In this document: piece by piece, positions 1 to 7,345 of the stretch
Layout: every line of letters starts with the position of its first letter
Numbering within the stretch: the first letter of the stretch is position 1
Origin: Bacillota bacterium
Lineage (GTDB): Bacteria; Bacillota; Clostridia; Acetivibrionales; DSM-1351
Direction of reading: 5' to 3'
NCBI GenBank assembly: GCA_023393115.1
Contig: JAEWMS010000048.1
Location: 1-35,584 of the forward strand
DNA length: 35,584 nt
Program-made: the position numbers and the translations under genes
The notes under the pieces: model-generated
Seen by the model: the letters and a program-made list of their open reading frames with translations, nothing else
Database searches by the model: none
Told to the model about the DNA's origin: nothing

Positions 1-75
1 TTGGTGCGTGAGAACTTCAATTATACAGGAAAAGAGGGGGTCATTGTTTTTTTATTTAAAAAAACTTCGAAAACC

Positions 76-103
76 TTGATAAATGGCATGTTCAAAATAT
101 AAC
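76..103 (+). promoter_or_regulatory. Candidate sigma-A promoter for the YcaQ-like gene
   Basis: TTGATA (76-81) and TATAAC (98-103) are separated by 16 bp and lie about 48 bp upstream of the start codon of the first gene. This is a consensus match only. A short open frame from the window edge ends at 102, so the upstream context is unknown. Confidence 0.4.
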
Positions 104-150
104 AAGTGTAATTTAGTTTACACTAACCTGGTTTTGAAGGGAGAGGTTAT

Positions 151-1350
151 ATGAAAAATAAAGCAGAAATATCTATAGAAGAAGCCCGGAGCTTTTTGGT
201 TAATTATCACAACCTTAACCAGGCCAGAGACTTTAAAGGAATTGATGGAGTGATTCAGTGCTTTCAGCAAATTAAAAGTATTCAGTATGATCCCCTTGAT
301 GTAGTAGGTCGGAATGCTGATTTAGTGTTGCAGTCACGGGTGAGTGGATATAAGCCGGCTATGCTATATGATTTACTGTATAATCAGCATGAGCTGATTG
401 ATGGGTTTGATAAAGAAATGTGTATTTATGCAACTAATGAATTTCACCATTTTGCAAGAGTCAGAAAGGCACGCGGTGAGAGTGTAAAAGCTACATTGGC
501 ATATAGGGGACAGCTGGATGCTTTGAATATTCTGGATGAGGTAAGAGAATTTATAAAACTTAATGGTATGACAAGCAGTAAGGATTTGTCCATTGGTGAG
601 AGCCGAGCAAGCAGGTGGGGACATAAGAAGCTTTCAAGCGCCGCTTTAGATTATTTATATAGTACGGGAGAGTTATGTGTAAAAGAAAAAAGAGGAGTAC
701 ACAAGTATTATGATTTTACTGAAAATGTAGTACCGAAGGCGTTGTTGAAAAAAGAAGACTTTAATAGTGATGAGGATTTTTTGGAGTGGTATGTTAAACG
801 CAGAATACAATGTGTGGGGTTGATGTGGAACAAAAGAGGTGGTGCGTGGCTAGGGCATTATTTATCAGATACTAAAATGAGAGAAAAAGTATTAAATCGT
901 CTCGATGATAAAAATGAACTAAAGGTGATTTATATTGAAGGGACTGAAACGCCTTTTTATTACCCATATAAGGCAGAATGCTTTTTTATTCCTTATGAGG
1001 ATAAGAACTATGTCAGTTTTTTAGCACCTCTCGATAATATGTTATGGGATAGAGCGATGATAAAAAGAATATTTGATTTTGACTACAGCTGGGAAGTCTA
1101 TACTCCGGTTAATAAACGAAAGTATGGATATTATGTTCTCCCTGTTCTGTTTGGGACAAAATTGGTTGCAAGATTTGAACCGGAAAAGAGTAAAAAGGAT
1201 GAACCATTTACCATAAAAAAGTGGTGGTGGGAGTCAGGGGTAACCGTTACAGATGAATTGCTGGAGCATATACATCAATCAATTAAAGATTTTGCCAGGT
1301 ATTTGTCAGTGCCTTGTAAGGATACATATACCGATACCATTATGAATTAG
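151..1350 (+). CDS. YcaQ/AlkX-type DNA glycosylase (HTH_42 winged-helix family)
   Basis: A 399-residue protein of the HTH_42 (AlkZ/AlkX/YcaQ) superfamily, whose members remove bulky or crosslinked alkylated bases from DNA. The recognisable blocks are IQYDPLDVVGRNADLVLQSR (about 44-63) and, near the C-terminus, APLDNMLWDR and YGYYVLPVLFG followed by ARFEP. The catalytic motif reads Q45-Y-D47, the QxD form of the E. coli YcaQ/AlkX branch, rather than the QxQ form of antibiotic self-resistance AlkZ enzymes. ATG at 151 has an AAGGGAGAGG ribosome site at 137-146. The gene stands alone, with no natural-product genes beside it, so a general role in crosslink or alkylation repair is more likely than self-resistance. 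Substrate specificity is inferred from the motif only. Confidence 0.82.
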   Translation: MKNKAEISIEEARSFLVNYHNLNQARDFKGIDGVIQCFQQIKSIQYDPLDVVGRNADLVLQSRVSGYKPAMLYDLLYNQHELIDGFDKEMCIYATNEFHHFARVRKARGESVKATLAYRGQLDALNILDEVREFIKLNGMTSSKDLSIGESRASRWGHKKLSSAALDYLYSTGELCVKEKRGVHKYYDFTENVVPKALLKKEDFNSDEDFLEWYVKRRIQCVGLMWNKRGGAWLGHYLSDTKMREKVLNRLDDKNELKVIYIEGTETPFYYPYKAECFFIPYEDKNYVSFLAPLDNMLWDRAMIKRIFDFDYSWEVYTPVNKRKYGYYVLPVLFGTKLVARFEPEKSKKDEPFTIKKWWWESGVTVTDELLEHIHQSIKDFARYLSVPCKDTYTDTIMN

Positions 1351-1490
1351 AAGACATTTTCATCGTAAGCCGAGTCATTAAACCCTTATTTCATGTCAAA
1401 AAAAACATGTTTCATGCAAAAAAAATGTTTCTTCTTGGTTTTTTTGATAGTTTAGAACTATAAACAAAATAGCTAAGGAGGATCAGCATT

Positions 1491-4250
1491 ATGAAAAAGC
1501 GACTAATGAGCATCCTACTTGTCCTGTGCATGGTGTTGACTATACTGCCCACGACAGCACTGGCAGCTACGAATAGTAATGCAAACTACTATGACGAAGA
1601 TGTTACGTGGCTTGGTACCACAACCGAGTATCAAAAGACCCTGAATGTTTTCTTTGATTCAGGATTGCGTAAGGTACAGGTGAACGGTAAATACGGACTG
1701 GTTGACAAGAACGGAGCCTTCGTTGTAGAGCCAATCTATGAAAATATAGAGGCCTATTACATGCACAAAGAACGAGGTAAAACTGCATTAACAATGCAAA
1801 ACAGAAAAACAGAAAGCATATTCGTTGACGGTTATGTTCAGGCAACACGAAATGGGAAAATGGGATTACTCGACAGCAAAGGTAAAGAAGTCATTCCCTG
1901 TAACTATGATGCAGTAGGACTACCTTCAGAGGGTATAAGCCGTGTTTCAAAAAAATCAAACGGAAAGACCTATATTGGTTATTGGAGCCTGGCGCAAGGT
2001 AAGGAGATTGTTGCGCCGAATAAGTATGTCCTCCCTAGTGGTTATGAAGATTTAGGATATCCCCAGGGAGGTACTATACAAGCGTACTTTATGCCTGAAA
2101 TAGGTGAAGACAGGATTGCCGTGGTATTTGATTTTTATGATGGGTATGCGCTGGTGCCAACATCAAAAGTAGTTAAAGTAACCGAAGAGTGTGACTATGA
2201 TAGACACAATCGTGAGAGAACACTGGTTTATGCTCAAATTATTGATAAAAACGGCAAGGAAGTGCTTTCTGGTGGGCCCTACCCTTTTAATATCAATCCA
2301 GGAAGTACTAAAGCTTATCCCCAGGCAGGGCCCTATATGGTTTACGATCAGCTTTCCACAAAAAGACTGCGTATGAAAATGGATACCGGGGGAGAGATAA
2401 TCTATAAATCCCATCTTGAGTCTGGTATCGTTGGGCCCAAAGGTATTATTGTTAAAGCACAATATCATGGAGGTGTTTGGGGTAACTCTGCAGTAGGATG
2501 GTATCCTCCGGGAGCTCGAATGAAGATAATACCTGAACTTTCATTGGCTATAACCTTAAAATGCGGTTACGAAGGATTCAAAGAAGCTGCCGCCCAGGGT
2601 GGCGTTATAAATTTCAGCAACAAGGCGATTATTCCATTTGGGACGCTTCAATTCTTGGATTATGATTCCGAGAGTAAGGTGTTTTATGGAGGGGTGTTGG
2701 AACCTATTTATCGTTCCGATGGGAAGAAGATTCCCGCAACAGCAGGACGAGTGAACCTTGTTCCAGATAATGGTTATATTTTCATAGGTGATACTGATTG
2801 GGACGGTAACATAACGTCTATTAAAAGCATTACTTCGGTAAAGACCGGTAAATCTTATAACCACGAAAACCTGAAAGGCTCAGGGGCTTCCTCGATCAGC
2901 GCTAAAGACACCCTTTGGGTGAAAAAAGGCAGCAAATGGGGGCTTGTCAATATAAATGGTAAGTTAATCCTTCCTTTTGAGTATGAAGAGATAAATCACG
3001 GTAATTGGCAAGAAAAATCAAAACCCTATGCCCTTGTAAAGAAAAACGGAAAATGGGGTATGGTTGATACAACAGGTAAAGTACTTTTAGAGTGTATCTA
3101 TAAATCTATTGGATCCGGCGAGGATGGTTATTTTAATATACAAGATTATACCACTGGGAAATATGGAATATACAACTATAACACCTTTAAAATTACAACT
3201 CCATGTAGCATCTCGGGGGCTATTAACGACAGAACCTTTATAGAAGAGGGTTGGGGAAGTATCGGCGGTACAGTGCCTATTAATGTTGGAAATAGCTTGA
3301 ACGCTCTATTTAATATGGATACTGGAAAGCAAGTCACTGACACTTATTTAGTTATGAAACCATTAAACCGTGGATTGTTTTATAACACCTTTAATGATTA
3401 CTTTGGTCCAGATGGACGAATTGTATTTAACAGAGCAGAAAACTCATCAGAATATACACTTGTAGTAAAAGACGGGAAAGTTGGTTCTATAAATGCCTCC
3501 AGATTGAAAATAGGTGGCAAGTTGCCTACCACAACCTATGTCAAACCAGTACCTGAGCCAATAAAAGCCAGAAGCTTTCTTGTTGCGTACCCGGAGAAAC
3601 GAGTTTATATGGTAGGTGATGGTTTCGATATAAAAGGTCTTATTGTACATTACCGAGATGAGAATGGAGTTCGCAGTATCGTTGATAATTCAAAGCTAAA
3701 GTTTTACACATCGGGTACAGTGGAACTGACCCAGGGCAGAGCATTTACAACCGGTGGAATAAAAACTGTTGAAGTTCAGTATGACAGTAAAACGGTTGAT
3801 ACATTTGAGGTTAATGTTATACCAAAAGAAGCAGGTGATATTTTGCAGCCTGGTGATTATTATATGCAAATCTTAGGTAAGTACATTTATCCGGTAAATG
3901 CAAATGGTACTTTATGGTTGGAGCTTTCTGACAAAAAACCTGATAAGCCGTTTACAGTAAAGCTGATAAACTATAGTGAAGACCGTGGACCTGCGTACTC
4001 CATTTCCTATGACGGGATCAATATCGGCCAGCCATCGTCACAGGACGGGGCACAGCTGCAAACGGCAGCTCTTACCCATGTATGGCGAATCAATAAATAT
4101 AAATCCTTTTGTACAATCAGAGATTATGGCAAACAAAAGCTGATTGTTAATGCAAGCGGTGAAAAGAACGACAACGGTACAAAAGTTATTGTTTGGTCAA
4201 AATCCGGTTCGGCTCCTGAACACGCAAAGATTAAGTTTATCAAAGATTGA
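1491..4250 (+). CDS. Secreted WG-repeat protein with Big_3-like and C-terminal ricin-like domains
   Basis: A 919-residue exported protein. Residues 1-26 form a clear signal peptide (KKR, hydrophobic core, TTALA/A). WG beta-repeats of the pattern K-x-G-L-x-D-x-x-G-K are visible at about 67-87 and 122-140, and again at 482 (KWGLVNINGK) and 521 (KWGMVDTTGK). Around 705-780 the YxVGDxFDxxGL...V..Y pattern followed by GxxTVxVxY matches a group-3 bacterial Ig-like (Big_3) domain. The last 130 residues resemble a ricin-type beta-trefoil unit, with LIVNASGEKNDNGTKVIVW closely matching two copies in the next gene. AAGGAGG precedes ATG 1491. No catalytic motif is seen. It is probably a cell-surface or secreted binding protein; the ligand is unknown. 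Confidence 0.75.
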   Translation: MKKRLMSILLVLCMVLTILPTTALAATNSNANYYDEDVTWLGTTTEYQKTLNVFFDSGLRKVQVNGKYGLVDKNGAFVVEPIYENIEAYYMHKERGKTALTMQNRKTESIFVDGYVQATRNGKMGLLDSKGKEVIPCNYDAVGLPSEGISRVSKKSNGKTYIGYWSLAQGKEIVAPNKYVLPSGYEDLGYPQGGTIQAYFMPEIGEDRIAVVFDFYDGYALVPTSKVVKVTEECDYDRHNRERTLVYAQIIDKNGKEVLSGGPYPFNINPGSTKAYPQAGPYMVYDQLSTKRLRMKMDTGGEIIYKSHLESGIVGPKGIIVKAQYHGGVWGNSAVGWYPPGARMKIIPELSLAITLKCGYEGFKEAAAQGGVINFSNKAIIPFGTLQFLDYDSESKVFYGGVLEPIYRSDGKKIPATAGRVNLVPDNGYIFIGDTDWDGNITSIKSITSVKTGKSYNHENLKGSGASSISAKDTLWVKKGSKWGLVNINGKLILPFEYEEINHGNWQEKSKPYALVKKNGKWGMVDTTGKVLLECIYKSIGSGEDGYFNIQDYTTGKYGIYNYNTFKITTPCSISGAINDRTFIEEGWGSIGGTVPINVGNSLNALFNMDTGKQVTDTYLVMKPLNRGLFYNTFNDYFGPDGRIVFNRAENSSEYTLVVKDGKVGSINASRLKIGGKLPTTTYVKPVPEPIKARSFLVAYPEKRVYMVGDGFDIKGLIVHYRDENGVRSIVDNSKLKFYTSGTVELTQGRAFTTGGIKTVEVQYDSKTVDTFEVNVIPKEAGDILQPGDYYMQILGKYIYPVNANGTLWLELSDKKPDKPFTVKLINYSEDRGPAYSISYDGINIGQPSSQDGAQLQTAALTHVWRINKYKSFCTIRDYGKQKLIVNASGEKNDNGTKVIVWSKSGSAPEHAKIKFIKD

Positions 4251-4368
4251 TTGATATGAGTTAAAAGATTACGCTGCTGGTTCTCTTATTAAATTTTTGA
4301 TAAATTAGAGCATTAGAATATTGAATTTCATTTTGTCAAAGTAGCAATAATTAAAGGAGGAAAACCAT

Positions 4369-5946
4369 ATGAAAACGCGATTTTTGAGCATCATGATAAT
4401 TATGTCCATGACGCTGACCCTCCTGTCGGTAACTGTGACGGCAGCCAAAGCGGAACTTAAGGACGGCTGGTACTATCTCCGCGTTATGGGCAATTATGTC
4501 AATATAGATGCCAGTGGCAACGTGGAATTACGTGACAAAACCAATAATGCAGAGGGAAATGCAAGGTACCTTGTTCAATTTAGGGGAACCAATGGATTTA
4601 CCTTGCAGACCAAGGACGGAAAATACTTGGGACTAGAAATCCCGGAATATAAACAGGCACAGGAAGGTACAACAGAATATTTTACCGAAGACAAATGGAT
4701 AAATGGTGCCCGGGTAAAGGCTGTTGATCCTAAGGACGGCTATTATATTTATCATTGGGTACTCACAAGTGAAAACAACAATGATATTTGGAGCCTGCGT
4801 GCAAGGGAGCATGACTTATATGTAATGAATGCCTCCGGGGAGAAAAACTCTGACGGCACCCCCATTATTATGTGGAGACATGCACGCACCTGGAATGGGG
4901 TAACCCAAGGCAATTTGAATGCCCCAAAACATGGTGAGTTCCGCTTTATCCCCACCAGCGACCCATCCAAACCTGCCCCCGGCACTGCCAAAACTCCAAA
5001 AAACGGTTGGTACGGCCTCAAGTTGTACTACCCCACAAACAAATCGCGAACTCTAAACATAGACGCTTCGGGCAATGCGGAACTCAACTACTGGAACGCA
5101 TCCACAGACGGAACCCGGGAGTTATATGTTGAAAACAAAGGAAATAATCAAATAACCCTGAAAATGGCCGACGGAAGGTATTTGGGAATCGCTGACACCA
5201 TAACAGACGGAGTACGGGTAAAGGCGGTGAACAGCCCGTATCTTTGGAACACTTACACCGAAAATACCGGCTTAGAAGACCGGGATAAGTACAGCCTGCG
5301 TCCGTCTACTGATACCAGAATGGTGCTCAATGCCTCCGGGGAGAAAAGCGAAGTAGGAACCCCTGTTATTCTGTGGACACATTCAAATATGGACGCCCCC
5401 AGTAATGCCGAGTTCACGTTCTACGCCACCGAGGCTCCGGACGGAGTTGTCAAACCGAAGCCTGCAACTACCACGCCGAAGCCCATTTCTACTCCGGCCC
5501 CTGCATCCGTCAACGCTGTGCCAAGCAAGACAAATTTTGTCATGAACGGCAAGCCCTTAACAGTAACATCTGTGTATAGTATAAACGGGAGCAATTACTT
5601 ACCGCTCCGCGAGATTGCTACCATGTTGAATGGCACCGCCGCACAGTTCGATGTGGGATGGGATGGTAAATATGCAGTTATTGAACCTGGCAAGCCATAC
5701 AGTGGTACAGTTACTGAAAAAAAGCTTAAAAAGACAACCAATGTCCGAAAAAGCGGCACGAAGTTCAAGATGAATGGCGAAGTCTTTACCTTCACGGATG
5801 CAAGGATGATTGACGGAGACACTAACTATATACAATTGAGTGAATTTGCACAAAAACTTTCTGGCACGGCATCACAATTTAATGTGTTCTGGGATGGTGC
5901 AGCAGGGCAGGCGTCATTCAGCCCGGTGTGGCCTATACGGGGGTAG
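4369..5946 (+). CDS. Secreted protein with two ricin-like domains and a copper-amine-oxidase-like (stalk) domain
   Basis: A 525-residue exported protein starting at ATG 4369 behind a strong AAAGGAGG site. Residues 1-28 are a signal peptide ending in AAKA. Two ricin-type beta-trefoil-like units (about 30-196 and 210-355) each carry the same signature, NASGEK followed by GTPIIMW or GTPVILW. A Pro/Thr/Lys-rich linker (about 357-385) leads to a copper amine oxidase N1-like module (about 386-520; MNGKPL, YLPLREIATMLNG, then a second half with MNGE and YIQLSEFAQKLSG), a module common in clostridial surface proteins. The ricin-like signature is shared with the C-terminus of the upstream gene, 118 bp away. 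Probably carbohydrate-binding or envelope-associated. No enzymatic domain is seen. Confidence 0.75.
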   Translation: MKTRFLSIMIIMSMTLTLLSVTVTAAKAELKDGWYYLRVMGNYVNIDASGNVELRDKTNNAEGNARYLVQFRGTNGFTLQTKDGKYLGLEIPEYKQAQEGTTEYFTEDKWINGARVKAVDPKDGYYIYHWVLTSENNNDIWSLRAREHDLYVMNASGEKNSDGTPIIMWRHARTWNGVTQGNLNAPKHGEFRFIPTSDPSKPAPGTAKTPKNGWYGLKLYYPTNKSRTLNIDASGNAELNYWNASTDGTRELYVENKGNNQITLKMADGRYLGIADTITDGVRVKAVNSPYLWNTYTENTGLEDRDKYSLRPSTDTRMVLNASGEKSEVGTPVILWTHSNMDAPSNAEFTFYATEAPDGVVKPKPATTTPKPISTPAPASVNAVPSKTNFVMNGKPLTVTSVYSINGSNYLPLREIATMLNGTAAQFDVGWDGKYAVIEPGKPYSGTVTEKKLKKTTNVRKSGTKFKMNGEVFTFTDARMIDGDTNYIQLSEFAQKLSGTASQFNVFWDGAAGQASFSPVWPIRG

Positions 5947-5963
5947 GCTCATAATCACCATCA

Positions 5964-6001
5964 GACATAAAGCTATTGAAGAATGGCAAAGAAACGGTAA
6001 C
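5964..6001 (+). pseudogene. Relic of a patatin gene 3' end
   Basis: This 38-bp stretch matches the 3' end of the intact downstream patatin gene (7062-7099) at 34 of 38 positions. It translates in the same sense as HKAIEEWQRNGN, against HKTIEEWLRNGK in the intact protein. It starts 18 bp after the stop of the preceding secreted-protein gene and is followed by a terminator-like hairpin. The simplest reading is that a tandem patatin paralogue was deleted here, leaving its tail. The fragment is too short to be functional. Confidence 0.6.
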
Positions 6002-6010
6002 GTATATCTC

Positions 6011-6059
6011 ACCTCTCGGGACGGTGCGAACCAGTTCGCACTTGCCTGGGAGGTTTTTT
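6011..6059 (+). terminator. Intrinsic terminator upstream of the patatin gene
   Basis: An inverted repeat has outer arms ACCTC (6011-6015) and GAGGT (6050-6054) and an inner near-perfect stem GTGCGAAC/GTTCGCAC (6024-6041). It is followed by six T (6054-6059). It would end transcription from the secreted-protein genes and the patatin relic. Confidence 0.65.
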
Positions 6060-6148
6060 ACATAAAGATAAAAAAATCTCCTGTTTTTTTGAAACGTAGA
6101 TGGTAAAATAAGTATATATTTGAAATAAATCGTGAATGGGGATGAATT

Positions 6149-7129
6149 ATGGGAAAAAGAAAAGTACTTTCAATTGACGGTGGCGGTATCAGAGGTATAA
6201 TTCCTGCAATGATACTGGCTAAGATTGAGGAGATGACCTCAAAGCCGGTACATCAATTGTTTGACCTTGTTGCAGGAACTTCTACCGGCTCAATTATAAC
6301 TCTGGCTCTGAATATGCCGTCCAGTGATAACAAAGACCTTCCAGCTTATACTGCAGGACAATTGGTTAATCTCTATACCGAAAAAGGGGCTAAGATATTC
6401 TCCACTAACATTTTTCATAAAATAGCTACCCTGGACGGAATAACCGACGAAAAGTATAAATCATCGGGAATTGAATCGGTATTAATGGAGACGTTTGGAG
6501 AAACCATGTTATCGGCGGCCTTGACACCTGTTTTGGTACCGGCTTATGAAATAGGACTAAGAAATCCTTTCTTCTTTAAGAGCCGCCATGCAAAAAATCC
6601 TGATAAAGAAAACTATGACTTTAAGATGTGGCAGGTAGCCAGGGCCAGTTCAGCTGCTCCTACATATTTTGAGCCCTTTAAAATTGACATGGAAAAGTAT
6701 GAGGGTGCAGACTACTTTACATTTATTGATGGTGGTGTCTATGCCAATAACCCATCCATGTGCGCGTTTGCAGAGGCAAAAGTCATGTTTGGTAATGAGG
6801 ATGATATTTTAATGGTATCTCTGGGGACAGGAGAACTAAGTAGGGGAATACCTTACGAGGAGGCCAAGGACTGGGGCTTGATAAACTGGGCCAAGCCCAT
6901 GCTGGGTATTGTTTTTGATGGAGTTAGCAATACCGTAGATTACCAACTGAGACAACTGCTTTCCGATAACAGATACTACAGAATTCAGTCAAGCCTTGCC
7001 GAACTTGGAAAAGGCATGGACGATGCCAGTGATGAGAATATTCACCAGTTAAAACTTCTTGGACATAAAACCATTGAAGAATGGCTAAGAAACGGTAAAT
7101 TGGATAAACTCTGCAACCAGCTTGTATAA
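6149..7129 (+). CDS. Patatin-like phospholipase family protein
   Basis: A 326-residue Ser-Asp dyad lipid acyl hydrolase. The oxyanion-hole loop DGGGIRG is at 10-16, the nucleophile elbow GTSTG at 43-47 (Ser45), and the catalytic Asp in DGG at 194-196. Length and order fit the bacterial patatin family (plant patatin and CapV-like members). There is no signal peptide, so a cytoplasmic or membrane-peripheral site is likely. ATG 6149 follows a GGGGATG ribosome site. CapV lipases of CBASS defence have this fold, but no nucleotidyltransferase (cyclase) or ubiquitin-like gene is adjacent, so a CBASS role is not supported. A relic of another patatin tail lies 150 bp upstream. The substrate is unknown. 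Confidence 0.88.
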   Translation: MGKRKVLSIDGGGIRGIIPAMILAKIEEMTSKPVHQLFDLVAGTSTGSIITLALNMPSSDNKDLPAYTAGQLVNLYTEKGAKIFSTNIFHKIATLDGITDEKYKSSGIESVLMETFGETMLSAALTPVLVPAYEIGLRNPFFFKSRHAKNPDKENYDFKMWQVARASSAAPTYFEPFKIDMEKYEGADYFTFIDGGVYANNPSMCAFAEAKVMFGNEDDILMVSLGTGELSRGIPYEEAKDWGLINWAKPMLGIVFDGVSNTVDYQLRQLLSDNRYYRIQSSLAELGKGMDDASDENIHQLKLLGHKTIEEWLRNGKLDKLCNQLV

Positions 7130-7210
7130 TTTTCTACACCAAAACAGCTTGTACGAGCTTATTCATCAAATTAAATGATAAAATAATAAAAATTTTCTTA
7201 AATCAGAATG

Positions 7211-7240
7211 TTGTGGATACATTGCTTAATAGAATATACT
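7211..7240 (+). promoter_or_regulatory. Candidate promoter of the membrane pyrophosphatase gene
   Basis: TTGTGG (7211-7216) and TATACT (7235-7240) are separated by 18 bp, upstream of the tandem repeat and about 105 bp before the start codon. Consensus match only. Confidence 0.35.
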
Positions 7241-7257
7241 GTGATTCTTTTTTCCAG

Positions 7258-7322
7258 GATTCTTGAGTCCTTGGATTCTTGAAGCGTTAGATTCTTGAAG
7301 CCTTGGATACTAGAAATCCTTG
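7258..7322. repeat. 16-bp tandem repeat (three clear units plus one decayed) in the 5' leader of the pyrophosphatase gene
   Basis: Units start at 7258, 7274, 7290 and 7306. The first three are exactly 16 bp and begin GATTCTTGA; the fourth is 17 bp and degenerate (GATACTAGAAATCCTTG). The array lies between the candidate promoter and the AAAGGAGG ribosome site at 7330-7337, so it would be in the mRNA leader. Confidence 0.75.
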
Positions 7323-7345
7323 AAATTGTAAAAGGAGGCCTGTGC

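Noticed and set aside
1..102. Open frame of 34 codons from the window edge, ending at 102
   Set aside because: No recognisable protein, and the candidate promoter of the next gene overlaps it. It could be the tail of an upstream gene but cannot be supported.
1389..1430. Direct repeat TTTCATG(T)CAAAAAAAA upstream of the WG-repeat gene
   Set aside because: Dominated by A-runs in an A+T-rich spacer and too weak to call a regulatory element.
6149..7129. CBASS or other defence system built on the patatin-like gene
   Set aside because: The fold is shared with CapV, but no cyclase, sensor or ancillary defence gene lies nearby.
7130..7345. Riboswitch in the hppA leader
   Set aside because: No conserved ydaO, K+ or other aptamer core is visible; the only clear structure is the 16-bp tandem repeat.
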